A stretch of DNA of 64,000 nt from Chimonanthus salicifolius (GCA_013350335.1 CM023539.1:16306302-16370301); one strand, 5' to 3'; positions 22,076 through 34,376 are shown, counted from the stretch's first letter. Translations and numbers: made by a program. Notes: generated by a model not told the origin, from the sequence alone.

Positions 22076-24619
22076 GCCAACCCTACGCGTGCGTGGAACA
22101 TAAGTCCACGAGTACGGTCCACGCGTAGCAAGTAAGCTCACGGAACATAAAAATAAGTGCGGATGATAATAGACACTATCCTACAAATCTTCAGATAGCA
22201 GGGAAGAGATATCCATTAAATTACTAAAATGCCCTCATACTGTACTGTCCAAAATAATTTATAAAACATAGCAAGACATCTAAGTTATTACATTTCCGAC
22301 AAGCTAAACTATGCAAATACACATTTTCCCAAAATAAACTTAAACAAAATAATTAGTCCGCCTTCCCAAGCTCCTAAGCTTGACTCCCGTCCTGTCCTTC
22401 CGTTCCGCCATCTCCTGCATCGTCAGCTAGGGTAGAAGTAGGGCGTTAGAACACGCGCCCAATAGGACTCCGAGTAGGGCTAACACATGGATTAGTGATA
22501 ACAAAGCATATAGATAATACATAACGGAGATCATAAAATGAATGCTATGCCATGGGTGTCGATGTTATGAATCCCACCCATCATCCATACCATCATGTTG
22601 TCATATCCCCCTTGACGGCAAAACCTCGTCAAGATACAAACAATCACAAATTATCCCCCTGGACGGCAAAACCTCGTCCAAATATAAAACAATCACAAAT
22701 CATTCCCCTGGACGGCAAAACCTCGTCTAGATGTAAAACAATCACAAATCCTCCCCCTTGATGGAAGAATCATCATCAAGGTATCATAATTACATACAAC
22801 ATCCTTGATACATCAAACACATCAAAATATCTCCATGTCTGTTTATCGGTCGCCCCGACGGAGCATGGACTCCGGTTTCATTTCATCCTTCCCCTGTCAT
22901 ATCCCTCCCATGCCATGCATGAGATGTAGATGCCATATGCCCTGTAATGAATATAATAACAAACCATGACATTTAAAGAAAATCCCATCAATAAAACATA
23001 TAACTTGATTACCCAAAATAGATCAAGCAAAGCCTCAATAATCACGTCATAGCATTAAAACCCATTTTAAACCAATCATATGCTTACCGGAATGGATCAA
23101 GTAAAAACCCCTACATAATACATAATTCAAAACCAATCTTAAAACATACCATATTATTTCCAAAATAATTCAAGGAAACCATCACTCAATCCATGGCTTA
23201 CAAAAAGGTTAGAATCCTACCAAATACCGACTTGCGTCCTTTTACATTTTCCGTTCGATAAGCCCGGTCGCCGATCGCGCACCGCCTGCGATGTCCAGTA
23301 CCTTATTACACATTAATCATTAGTCCATGTTTCAACCATTTATAAGCCCTTATGAAAAACCGGTCACCATTTAGGTTTTGTGGGTCCCACTTAATCCATT
23401 ATATACTTTTAAGTACATATGTCTAAAATCAGCCACCCTAGGCTTTATTAACCACTTATAAGGTTATCACATTAGATCCCCTCATTCCATGATCAATCTC
23501 CATAGAATTCTTGAATTTGGCATTTAATTACGGTTTTGCCACTACCTCATTTTCCATGATTAATCACCCATTTATCCATGCATGATTAAGTCCAAAATTG
23601 ATTTTTAAACTTAGATCCCTAACTTAGGTTCATTTATGACCCACCAAACTATTAAAACTTGTCATCTAATTAATCCAATTCCCATTACTTAATCACATAC
23701 ATACACATTAACCTTAGACCTAAAAATGATCCACCATTTGGGTCATGGATTCAAAATACCTAATTCATCAAATCCTCCCATGGGGTTTACCTTATGCATT
23801 TAACTTCAATGAGTGCATCACTCATTCATTCCCTTTGGAGGCCACAAACACCATCCATCATCCAATCTAACTCACCAAACTGGATCACTACATTTGTTCA
23901 TTTGAAACCCTAACTCATTAACACATTAATCCATCTTTTCCATCCTTTAAATCCATCATTTGATCACCATTACATCACCATAGGGTTCATGATCCACCAT
24001 TCATTGCTCCAAAATACCTACATTCACCAAAATATTAATTTCATCAATCTTCCCATTTTTTTTTTTTCATGGCTTCATACCCTAAAACCCTAATTAACTT
24101 CACACAACAACCTAGGGTTCGGCCATACACCATGGCCGAACCCATGGTTCATAATTCATTCTCTTTTATACCTTCCAATGCCATAAAATCCATTTGCATT
24201 TTTCATCATAAAACAATTTTTAAAAAAAACTTACCCACATGCATTCATTTACAACCCTAAATTTCATTAGCTAAAAACCCTCATTGTCTTCCATTCTTCA
24301 AAACCTTAATTATTTACATCAACTAGCTAATCACCCACCATGGGGTTCGGCCATGCTACATGGCCGAACCCTATGGCCCATGATTTTCTTACAATCATCC
24401 AATTTCATGCTTAATTTCATAATTTATCCAATGCACATAATCCATTTATTTATTTCTTTTCCCTAACCCTAATTTACCCATTTAGGGTTTTCTCCATCTT
24501 CCACCCTCTCATTTGATGGGTTTAAACTCCATAGCATAAAATTATCTATCCACCATTTCATTCATATAAAATAAATTCCAATTCTTAACCCTAAATCCAA
24601 AATTTCTTGTTTAAGAAAT

Positions 24620-24625
24620 ACTCAC
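24620..24625 (-). promoter_or_regulatory. Candidate 5' splice site in LTR
   Basis: GTGAGT on the minus strand, after GGAGGAGACGTTGGATT. It is an acceptable donor variant at the conserved place. Confidence 0.4.
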
Positions 24626-25262
24626 AATCCAACGTCTCCTCCGATTCCCGCCGCTCCCGTCGGTCTCCTTAGCCTCCTCTCTCTTTCCTCTTGATCTTTG
24701 ATAGGTCAAGATGCTTGATCCATGGTGGCAACCCCTAACCTTAGGATCGGCCAAGGTAGGGTTTGTATTGAGAGAGGGAGAGGGAAAGGTGATGAGAGGG
24801 GAGGTGGTAACCTTGACCTTGGAGTAATTCTTCTTAAATTTCCACTTCTTTCTTCCCTCCTTCTCTTCCCTTCTCCTTAGCTCTCTTCCTCTCCTTCACT
24901 TAGAGCATGGGACGGCAATGGAGAATGAAAAATGGAGAGAGTAAAAATGAAGAGAGGATGGGAAAAGAAATCAAGGCTTATCCCCATTTTTTTACACTTT
25001 ACATTAATTAGCCCACCAACCTTATGAGATATTTTCTTACTTTATGGTGGTGGTTTAGATACCCACCACCAAGTTCCAACGTGTTTTACTTTGAGTTGGA
25101 ATGAGGTGATTTGGTTTTCACCTTTTGACCCCACTTTGACCACCTCATTTGGATAATTTTAATCATTCAATATTTAGATATTATGGTTACTTTAATTCCC
25201 ATTTATTTATTTAAATCACCTTAGGTTAATTCATTGTACTTAACCTAATTCCATTATTCCAC

Positions 25263-25287
25263 CCATGGTTGACCAAATCAACCATGG
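25263..25287. promoter_or_regulatory. W-box palindrome in U3
   Basis: Arms CCATGGTTGA and TCAACCATGG around CCAAA. The right-hand core has lost one TTGAC base. Confidence 0.5.
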
Positions 25288-25677
25288 TGGTTGGCCCCAC
25301 CACACCTTGGTTAAATTTTAACTTAACTTAGGTGATTTAAATTCCATTAAATTCATTCTAAATGGATCACCATTTGGGCCCATGGCCCAATTACATTTCC
25401 ATCTTACCCATTTACCTTAGAGCTTAACCATCTTGATCCATTGGGTCCCAAATGGGTATTTGACCCAATTTGACCTCCCATGGTCCAATTGGCCATCATT
25501 AACCACTTACATAATTTTAAAATCCACTCCATGGTCTATTGGGCCATAATTGAGCCTTTGTCAAAATTTTGGCCCATTTACCCCTTTATTCCATAAATTT
25601 TCCAATTTTCATCCTTAAAATAAATAATATTCCCATTTATATTAATTTTAAAAATTCCGGGCCCTTACATAACTCAC

Positions 25678-25701
25678 CCATGGTTGACCAAGTCAACCAT
25701 G
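25678..25701. promoter_or_regulatory. W-box palindrome in U3
   Basis: Arms CCATGGTTGAC and GTCAACCATG around CAA. It is the first of two copies 152 bases apart in the LTR that ends at 26204. Confidence 0.6.
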
Positions 25702-25829
25702 ATGGTCGGCCCCACATGTGTCTTGGTCCACACACCACCTCACTTGATGAGGTGGAGTTGGGTCCCACTTGGCCATGCCTCTTGGATTTCCACTTCTACA
25801 CTTGCTCTTTAATTCACCCATAAACTCAC

Positions 25830-25854
25830 CCATGGTTGACCAAGTCAACCATGG
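25830..25854. promoter_or_regulatory. W-box palindrome in U3
   Basis: Perfect arms CCATGGTTGAC and GTCAACCATGG around CAA. The flanking 90 bases repeat those of the copy at 25678. Confidence 0.6.
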
Positions 25855-26204
25855 TGGTCGGCCCCACATGTGCCTTGGTCCACACGCCACTTCACTTGAT
25901 GAGGTGGACCCCATGCCTTTGATCACAATTGGGTCCATGACCCAGTTAAATCCTTTTCTTACCCATTTTCCCTAATGCTCCATCCATCTTGACCCATTGG
26001 GTCCCAATTGAGCATTTGACCCAATTGACCATCATTGACCCAATTAATTGGAAATAATCCAATCCATGGTCCATTGAACCATACTTGGGCCATTGCCCCA
26101 ACTTTGATCCATTTAACATCCATTTCATAAAAAATTCTTAACTTCAATAATTAAAATAAATGATAGCCAATATATTTCTTCATTTAAAAATCCAGGCTAT
26201 TACA

Positions 26205-26599
26205 ATACCGAAGGATCAAAAAGCAACGTTGCTATGAACGCTTGGCTTCCACAAGCCAGTTACCCCTGTGGTAACTTTTCTGACACCTTTAGCTTCCAAT
26301 TCCGAAGGTCTAAAGGATCGATAGGCCACGCTTTTACGGTTCGTATTCGTACTGGAAATCAGAATCAAACAAGTTTTTACCATTTTGTTCCACACGAGAT
26401 TTATGTTCTCGTTGAGCTAATCTTAGGACACTTGCGTTATCTTTTAACAGATGTTTCGTCCCAGCTAAACTCCCCACCTGACAATGTCTTCCGCTGGGCT
26501 CGGCTGGCGTGAGCGGGACTTGGGACCAAAAATAGGGGCACTGCCTCATTTTCATCTCACGGAATAAGTAAAATAACGTCTCAAGTCATTTCACAAAGT

Positions 26600-26636
<37 letters not shown>

Positions 26637-26814
26637 ACTGATTCTGCCAAGCCCGTTCCCTTGGTTGTGTTTCACTAGATAGTAGACAGGGACAGTGGGA
26701 ATCTCGCTAGTCCATTCATGCGCGTCACTGATTAGATGACGAGGCATTTGGCTACCTTAGGATTGTCATAGTTACTCCTGTCGTTTACCCGTGCTTGGTT
26801 GAATTTCTTCACTT
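26205..26814 (-). rRNA. 25S rDNA internal fragment (pseudogene)
   Basis: The reverse complement matches the 3' half of plant 25S rRNA, for example GATCAAAAAGCAACG and GGTCTAAAGGATCGATAGG on the plus strand. It covers the same part of 25S as 31030-31372 joined to 41615-41930, but with internal deletions (the AAAGTAGTGGTATTTCAC block near 26580 is missing) and many transitions. It stops at about 26814, where 18S sequence begins. It is not functional. Confidence 0.88.
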
Positions 26815-26819
26815 GACTG

Positions 26820-26919
26820 TGGAGGGTCGACTCCACATCGCTAGTTAGCAGGCTGAGGTCTCGTTCGTTAACGGAATTAACCAAACAAATCTTTCCACCA
26901 AGAATGACAATGCACCACC

Positions 26920-26950
<31 letters not shown>

Positions 26951-27179
26951 ATCAATCCTTACTATGTTTGGACCTGGTAAGTTTTCCCGTGTTGAGTCAA
27001 ATTAAGCCGCAGGCTGCACTCCTAGTGGTGCCCTTCCATCAATTCCATTAAGTTTCAACCTTGCGACTATACTCCCTCCGGAACCCAAAAACTTTGATTT
27101 CCCATAAAGTGCCGGCGGAGCCCTAAAGCAACATCCGCCGAACCCTAGTCGGCATCGCTTATGGTTGAGACTAGGACGA

Positions 27180-27242
<63 letters not shown>

Positions 27243-28139
27243 TTTTCGTAGTTGTTCATCTTTCATAAATCCAAGAATTTCACCTCTGACTATGAAATAC
27301 GAATGCCCCGACTGTCCCTGTTAATCATTACTCCAATCCTAAAAGCCAATAGAATAGGACCGAAATCTTGTGATGTTATCCCATGCTAATGTATGCAGAG
27401 CGTTGGCATGCTTTGAGCACTTTAATTTCTTCAAAGTAACGGCGCCAGAGGTGCGACCCAGCCAGTTAAGGACAGTAGCGAATCACCCAAATAAGGACGA
27501 GACAACCGGTGCACACCCAGAGGCGGACCGACCAACCCATTCCACGGTCCAACTACGACCTTTTTAACTGTAACAACTAAAATATACGCTATTGGAACTG
27601 GAATTACCACGGCTGCTGGCACTAGACTTGCCCTCCGATGGATTCTCGTTAAGGGATTTAGATTGTACTCATTCTAGTTACCAAACTTGAAGAACCCAAT
27701 ATTGTTATTTATTGTCACTACTTCCCCTGTGTAAGGATTCAAGCTCCCTCTCCAGAATCGAACCCTAATTCTCCGTCACCCGTCACCACCATAGTAGGCA
27801 ACTATCCTACCGTCAAAATTTGATAGGGCAAAAATTTGAATGATGCGTCAATGGCACAATGGCCGTGTGATCCGTCGAGTTATCACGAATCATTAGAGTG
27901 ACAGATAAAGCCCGCATCGACCTTTTATCTAATAAAAACATCCCTTCCAGAAGTCGGGGTTTGGTGCACGTATTAGCTCTAGAATTACTACGGTTATCCG
28001 AGTAGAAGATACCATGAAACAAACTATAACTGATTTAATGAGCCATTTGCAGTTTCACAGTCTTAATTCGTTCATACTTACACATGCATGGCTTAATCTT
28101 TGAGAGAAGCATATTACTACTAGCAGGATCAACCAGGTA
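26820..28139 (-). rRNA. 18S rDNA, 3'-truncated and mutated (pseudogene)
   Basis: The 5' end is exact: on the minus strand 28139 starts TACCTGGTTGATCCTGC. The fragment runs through the well-known 18S blocks to about GAGACCTCAGCCTGCTAACTA near 26860, roughly 1.3 kb of the usual 1.8 kb. The 3' 0.4-0.5 kb, ITS1, 5.8S, ITS2 and the 25S 5' end are absent. The sequence is joined directly to an internal part of 25S. Many C-to-T and G-to-A changes and small deletions fit a silenced, methylated relic. Confidence 0.92.
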
Positions 28140-28984
28140 GAGTCCATCAAAAAGAGTCTCGCGCGCAGTGCCCTCTTTCCCCACGCAGAAGAAGGGAGAG
28201 GCATGCGCAGTGTCAAACATCCACCAATTGGCCGTTATGTGTTTTCCAGGACAGAGTAATCACCATCCGAAGCCCTGCCCCACCTTCGTCCTCCACATCC
28301 AAAAGGTACAAGCAGGTACGTGCGTACACGCCTACAAAACTGCCGGCGAGATCCGACAGCACCGAGGCAACACGACACACACCTGCCCAATGTCCTGTCC
28401 CGTCGCCGTCAACACTGCAATAGGGTCAAGAGCGATGACAAGAACGAGTCGTTTCCGCATAAGGTATGTGCACAGGTCATCTAATAAGCAATGGATGATG
28501 TACAACGAATACACGCCCCTCGCGTCAAATGAGCTGAAATGCAGAGCACGCGAAAGTGACCTTCCACTAATGGAGGGAGGAAGTCTGCCAACGAACTCAG
28601 ACCGATCACCCCCGACGTACCAACGCGAATCCTATTGCCCGTCACCACCGTCTCTCATTTCCACCGCCGTACCCCTTGCTAAGTGAGAGTGAGCGTACGA
28701 CAGAAGGATCGACTAAATGAACAACGTGTTGCTCGTCGATGTGCATGAAAAACTATCTGACGAAAATGATTCTGCCCAAACACCACCCTTGTAAGGCCCA
28801 TGTATCATCCAAACACAACCTGAAACCAACTGTCACCTCACCCTCACCGGCTCGTGAACCCACCGTCACCTCACTGTCACCAGCTCGTGACCCAACCGTG
28901 ACCAAGTCGTGATCAACATATGACCACGTCGTGACCAGCCATGACCCATCCATAGTGAAGCTGAAGATGCTCAAGCACGTACGA

Positions 28985-30145
28985 GCATGCCAAACATGTC
29001 CTTGTCATGGCAAGACGACAATTTCATTTTACTATCCGCGACCTATCCCGCGGACAGTCAAAACTCGTCACGCAGTCGGTGAAACTTGTCCATGACCAGT
29101 CCCGCGGACTGGTACATGAAACATGACCGTGCTCTGGCAGAGCGACAGTTTTTTTTAACCACCGTTACCTGTTCCGCGGACTAGTCAAACATGTCCCAAG
29201 GACGGTGATACCTATCCTAACCCATCTGTCACCTCACTGTCACCCACAAGACCCTGTCCATATGTAGCTGAAGACACTAACACCCATTCAACCGGTCCCA
29301 CGACCAGTTCGTGATCAGCCATGACCTGATCGCTATCATCCATGACCAAACGTGACCAAACCGTGATCAGCCATGACGAGACCCTGATAAACCGTGACCA
29401 AACCGTGATCAACTATTACCAGTTCATCATCAAGCACGACCTGATCATAATCAGTCGTGACTAGACTGTAACTGGACCTTGGGTTGACCATGACTGGAAT
29501 GTGACTGGCGTGACGTGACTGTGACCAGCTGTAACCTGGTCGTGATTGACCGTGACCAGACGGTAACCAGCCGTGACCAGACTATGATAAGTCATGACCA
29601 AATCATGATCAACCATGACCATACCGTGATCAACCGTGAGCAGACCATGATCAGCTGTGACCAAACCATGATCAGCCATGACCAAACCGTTATCAGCCCT
29701 GACTAGACCGTGATCAGCCTTGACCAGACCGTGACCTGATTCTGATAAGCCGTGACCGAACTGTGATCTGCCGTGGCCGGACCATGACCAGACCATGAAT
29801 AGTCATGACCAGACCGTGATAAGCCGTGACCAGACCTGACCATTTCATTACAAACTATGATCCATCTAAACATGCCCTTGCCTTGCAGTACGACAATTCA
29901 ATTTTACCGTCCGTTACCCGTCCCAAGGACGGTTCACGATGGTGAAACCCGTTCTCACCCGTCAACTATTTGTTTGGAAACCTCAACGTCCCATCCATGT
30001 TAACTGAAGCTTCTCAAACACGGGCTGGCATGCCAAACATGCTCTTCTCATGACAGATGAGCATTTCATTTTATCACCCGTTACCTGTCCCATAGACGGT
30101 GCAGGGCAGTGAAACCAACCGATTTTACCGTCCGTTGACAAATGT
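28985..30145. repeat. Dispersed spacer subrepeats
   Basis: A block containing CATGCCAAACATG, CGACAATTTCATTTTAC and CC(G/A)TCCCGCGGAC-like sequence occurs at about 28985, 29862 and 30025, with partial copies at 29100 and 29160. The copies are clearly diverged. Confidence 0.65.
29280..29860. repeat. Short tandem repeats of about 21 bp in spacer
   Basis: Units resembling CCATGACCAGACCGTGATCA are repeated more than twenty times with substitutions and slight length changes. This is typical of plant rDNA spacer subrepeats. Confidence 0.82.
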
Positions 30146-30519
30146 CCAAAAGTTGTCATATCTCATCATTTTTTGTCCCCAGTCATTGGACGATTGCCAT
30201 AATGCGACAAGGTTTGAATAATAATGCTCTCAAGTTTCCATTCATTAACCAGAACATTACATCCCCTCCAAGGAGATCATCCCTTTTCTCACTCATTGGA
30301 TGATTGCCATAATGCATCCTTGAATTGTCTTCTTCCTCTACAACCATATTGCATCAACCCTTTGGATGATTTTTTTCCCATCCATGAGTTGTGTGTGACT
30401 TAGGTCTCTACCCAATTTACCGAAACAATCGATCATCACTCTTTTCACGGAGTCGACATGCTCTAATGTGATAGGCATGGAGCCTCTTTTCCGACGGCAA
30501 GAAGGGGGGGAGGGGGGGA

Positions 30520-31372
30520 ATCGAGGCGACTTAAGGCTGAATCTTAGTGGTTATGGCAGCAAGGCCACTCTGCCACTTACAATACCCCATCGCATATTTA
30601 AGTCATCTACAAAGGATTCTGCACGCCGTCTGGTAGGAATTATAATTTAAGGCAGCCCCACACACCTCGTCCGCAGCGGGAGCTTCACCTACGACATGTG
30701 CCCTTAGGGACCTGATGGCCCTACTGAGGGTCGGCAAACTGGTCCGCAAGCGCAAGCGCCGTGCCTTTAGCTTGGATTCTAACTTAGAGGCGTTCAGTCA
30801 TAATCCGACGCACGGTAGCTTCGTACCACTGGCTTTTCAACCAAGCGCGATGATCAATTGTGCGAATCAACGGCTCCTCTCGTACTAGGTTGAATTACTA
30901 TCGGGGCACAACCATCAGTAGGGTAAAACTAACCTGTCTCACAATGGTCTAAACCCAGCTCATGTTCCCTATTGGTAGGTGAACAATCAAGCACTTGGTG
31001 AATCCTGCTTGACAATGATAGGAAGAGCCGACATCAATGGAACAAAAAGCAACGCCGCTATGAACGCTTGGCTGCCACAAGCCAGTTGTCCTTGTGGTAA
31101 CTTTTCTGACACCTCTAGCTTCAAATTTCGAAGGTCTAAAGGATCGATAGGCCACATTTTCACTGTTCGTATTCGTATTGGAAATCAGAATCAAACGAGT
31201 TTTAACCGTTTTGTTCCACATGAGATTTTTGTTCTCGTTGAGCTCATCTTAGGACACTTGTGTTATCTTTTAATAGATGTGCCGCCCTAGCCAAACTCCC
31301 CACCTCACAATGTCTTCCGCCCAGATCGGCCCCCGTGAGTGGGCATTGGGACCAATAACAGGGGCACTGCCC
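30520..31372 (-). rRNA. 25S rDNA 3' end, left part of an interrupted copy
   Basis: The 25S 3' terminus is near 30520 (AATCGAGGCGAC on the plus strand). It continues through GGCAGCAAGGCCACTCTGCC and GCCTAGGC-type blocks to GGGGCACTGCCC, where the LTR element is inserted. The same 25S resumes at 41615. Mutations are fewer than in the fragment at 26205. Confidence 0.92.
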
Positions 31373-32659
31373 TGTAACACCCCGATTTCTCAATAAGATG
31401 AATATTTACGAAAATGCCCCTGGATTGGTAAATTTATTAAATGTGATTGTAAATAAGGAAATAGTGGGGCCCATTGCTCAAATTAAGATCATATGAGCAC
31501 ATTATGAATGTCAAGTTTGATTGAATGGGTAATTTCTCAATGAAGTGGATAAATTACGAAAATGCCCCTGATGTGTTAAATTAATTATTTTGTGATGTTA
31601 AGTAAGGAAATGGTATGGCCCATTGCTCAAATTAAGATCATATGAGCACATTATGAATGCCAAGTTTGATTGGATGGGTAATTTACATCAATTGGGTCAA
31701 AAATGGCTAAATGGGTCAAAGGGCCCAAATGGGACCCATCGGGTCTTACTGGATTATTTGACCGTTTTGTGATTTTAAATTAAATGGGGTTAAGCCTATT
31801 TGATTGGAAATCAAGTGGAGAAAAAATGGGTAGGCTTGATCCATATGTAAAAACCAATTAGAAATGACCAAAATACCATAATTGGGTCATGGAGTCAAAA
31901 ACGGGTCAAGGAGCTAAAAGTGGACCCAACTGGTCGAGTTGACTATGGTTGACCGTGTGGACCCTCTAGGGAGCTAAAACACGAGTTAAATCAGTTGAGT
32001 GGGACTAAAGTGAGTTGGAATTAAATCAAGGGTTGAGTTAACTCATGTGCATTGAATGAAATGCATTAATTATGGTGAGTTGGACATTGAGTTGAGTGAG
32101 TCAAAAATGGAAGTCAAATGGGCTGAAAATTCAGTGAGATAAGTGGGGTGGCTGTTTTGAGAGTTACAAATACAAGGTTAACCAAGGGGCTAGTCATTGG
32201 AACATGGAGAGTTTTATTTAAAAGTTGAAACTCCAAGATAGATATTAAAACCAATGGGAGTTACAAAGTGTGTTCACACTTGGAGGAGGGGAGTTTCATT
32301 TCAAGAATGAAACTCTCAAATGGGACATTGATGAGGATCAAATGGGCTGAATGGAGCTGCTGCATTATAGAGTTACAAATGAGGTTTTGACTTTTAAAAT
32401 TCAAATATGATAAGACTACACATTGGAGGGGGGGGAAGGTTTCATTTCTAGATGAAACCCCAATGTAAGATGATAATGAGACGAGGAAGAAACTGAGAGG
32501 TTACACAAATACCAGCATGGGAGACGTTGGAGAGCTTCGGGAGGTTTCATTACATAGATGAAACCCCCAAGTAAGCATAAAGGACTTGGGGTTAATATGG
32601 GAGTTACATGTGAGGCAAGTTTGGGCTGAATTTGAGTAGCCAAAAGAGGTTCAATTTTC

Positions 32660-32690
32660 TATCTCTATCTCTCTCTCTCTTTGTTGTCTT
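32660..32690 (+). repeat. CT-rich tract upstream of the donor
   Basis: Runs of TCTCTATCTCTCTC, also present as 39178-39200 in the 3' LTR and as CT runs at 43390-43490. Pyrimidine patches of this kind are common near plant transcription starts. I could not identify a convincing TATA box. Confidence 0.5.
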
Positions 32691-32981
32691 CTACATTCCA
32701 AAAGAAAGAACAACAGCTGGTTACTGATTTGCAATCAGTCCTTGGTTGATTTCTTTCACCAAGACAAAAGCACACTTTGAGCAAAAGGAGTTGGCACTAA
32801 GGTTTAAGATCAAAGTTTCCTTTCTCTCTTTCTCCCTCAAATCCATGTCATCTGGGTGAAGTATTCCAAGGAGATTGCAGCAAGGTCAGTCTCAGCCCAA
32901 AGAACAGTAAGAGAGAAGGAGAGGTCAAGCAAATAAAGGGTCAAGAAAGGAGTCAAAAGAACCGAAGGAGACGCGGTGTTC

Positions 32982-32987
32982 GTAAGT
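32982..32987 (+). promoter_or_regulatory. Candidate 5' splice site in LTR
   Basis: GTAAGT after GGAGACGCGGTGTTC. A possible matching acceptor lies at 35686-35687 before the zinc-knuckle ATG, which would define an intron of about 2.7 kb spanning the hairpin region and the PBS. Confidence 0.55.
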
Positions 32988-33108
32988 GCATTTTGAACTC
33001 TTGTTTAATAGATTGGTTAAGAAAGTGAGATCTGGCCATCGTATGGACAGATCCATCAATGGTTTAAATATGAGATTATGATGTTTAAAAGTGATAAAAT
33101 ATGGACCA

Positions 33109-33737
33109 TAGGGTTCAGCCCTTTGGATGGCCGAACCCCATGGGAAAACTTGGTGATTTTTATGGTGTTTGAGAGATGAAATTCATATTATGTATTGAAG
33201 TTCTTTTAAAGGATTTTAAAGGGAGATAAGTTCACTGATTTTGACCAGTTATTACATGGCTGAATTATGTGTTTATTAAGCTAAGTACTGATCAAAAAAA
33301 TATGGACAAATATTGGAGGGTTTACGTCAAGGAAACCTTGGGGTTCGGCCATGTGTATGGCCTAACCCCATGGACTGTTTTTTTATGGTTATTTGGGTTA
33401 AGTGTAGGATGGATATTATGTAATCATTATGTGATTTGATTTAAGAATAAACCAAGTTTATAGATGGATAAATGGATCTAAACCATAGGCCATGAGATTC
33501 AGCCAATTGGGTGGGCCGAACCCCATGAAATGATATGACATTTCATGGAAGTATTAAATGGTTTTGTGAGATTTTAAAGGATTTAAAGTGAAGATAAGCT
33601 TACTGTTTTTAGGTAACTATGGGTTGGTTGAACCATATTAATACTATGGTTAAATTATGGATTAAAACCATGGACAATGGTTGGATTAATTACACCAAGA
33701 ACCATAGGGTTCGGCCATATGTATGGCCGAACCTCAT
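33109..33737. repeat. Four GGTTCGGCC-type inverted repeats
   Basis: At about 33111, 33341, 33488 and 33707. The third is degenerate (ATTCAGCCA with GGGCCGAAC) and the last perfect. The 3' LTR has the same four at 39621-40250. Confidence 0.85.
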
Positions 33738-34221
33738 GGACTGTTATGTGGATATTTGGATTGAGTTTTACAAAATGGAAATCATACAAAGTGATGGGCT
33801 TATTGGATGGTTTTGAAAGGTAAAAATATGGTAACATTATACTGTTATCCTATGTCTAAATGAGACCAAAAACATGTTTAAAAGGACCAAAACTATGGGG
33901 TTTTATGGCTAAGATAGGACATGGAAGTTTAAGTGGATTTTTGGGTTTTAGATCAAATTAGAATCATATGTTCAAATGATTAACTTACTGCCATGTACAT
34001 AGGGTATTCGAATGTCTAGAACGGTGAACAACACGTGATCGGAAGACGGTCCAAAGGAAGGGTCGAACAAAGTAAACTATTGTAGGTTTCCTACCTTTGT
34101 TGTAACCACTATTTCATATGCTGTTTTATGTTGATTTTGATATCATATATGATTGTAAAGTTATGTTTTTAAATGACATGTTTGCATAGACATCTCATGC
34201 ATGGCATGGGATGATGGTGTT

Positions 34222-34376
34222 GTAACCGGAGGCCACACTCCGTCGGGGCGTCCGAAAGACCACTGTGGGGTACCCTAATGATGAGAATCCCATCAGGAGG
34301 AATCCGGAGGTCACACTCCGTCGGGGCGTCCGAAAGACCACTGTGGGTTACCTTGACGATGAGAATCCCGTCAAGT
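34222..34376 (+). repeat. Two GC-rich modules with hairpins
   Basis: Each unit has CCACACTCCGTCGGGGCGTC or CACACTCCGTCGGGGCGTCC, then GAAAGACCACTGTGGG, then a hairpin made of GATGAGAATCCCATC or GACGATGAGAATCCCGTC. The second hairpin has compensating A-to-G/T-to-C changes relative to the first. Confidence 0.82.

Larger units (their letters stand above)
21948..25669 (-). mobile_element. Solo LTR, 3.7 kb
   Basis: Flanked by perfect TAACT duplications (21943-21947 and 25670-25674). It begins TGTAACACCCG and ends CCTTACA. Landmarks are the terminal stem at 22039-22075, the CCAAGC-type hairpin at 22366, a run of three TGGACGGCAAAACCTCGTC-type hairpins at 22607-22735, a GC-rich module at 22840, only two GGTTCGGCC repeats (24115, 24342), a GTGAGT donor-like site at 24620-24625, and a W-box palindrome at 25263. 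It has no internal region. Confidence 0.92.
7121..26204 (-). mobile_element. 5' LTR of about 4.15 kb, interrupted by three LTR insertions
   Basis: Its own pieces are 7121-7418, 15427-16239, 19438-21947 and 25675-26204. Removing the insertions and one copy of each 5-bp duplication joins them without a gap. It begins TGTAACGGCCC next to a PBS and ends in CTATTACA, adjoining 25S rDNA sequence. Landmarks are the terminal stem at 7215-7250, a hairpin module at 15783-16062, GGTAGGAATCCTACC at 16217-16231, GGTTCGGCC repeats at 19584-20708, a GTAAGT donor at 20931-20936, and W-box palindromes at 25678 and 25830. No partner 3' LTR lies in the window. Confidence 0.88.
28140..30519 (-). other. rDNA intergenic spacer and external transcribed spacer
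   Basis: Lies between the 18S 5' end and a 25S 3' end, in the order expected for tandem rDNA read on the minus strand. The 600 bases nearest 18S are GC-rich and without clear repeats (ETS). The rest is built of short subrepeats. I found no clear plant Pol I start consensus. The apparent ORFs here are repeat translations. Confidence 0.8.

Noticed and set aside
7121..26204. Host gene interrupted by transposons
   Set aside because: Each segment between insertions matches LTR landmarks in the correct order, so the segments form one LTR, not exons.
26820..28139. Functional 18S rRNA gene
   Set aside because: The 3' quarter is missing, ITS and 5.8S are absent, and conserved positions carry many transitions.
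28168..28686. 172-residue open frame
   Set aside because: It lies in rDNA external spacer; composition follows GC-rich spacer, there is no domain, and no start context or partner exons.
29461..29796. Open frame with repeated VKADHGLV-like units
   Set aside because: Translation of the 21-bp spacer repeats; other frames over the same stretch look equally regular.
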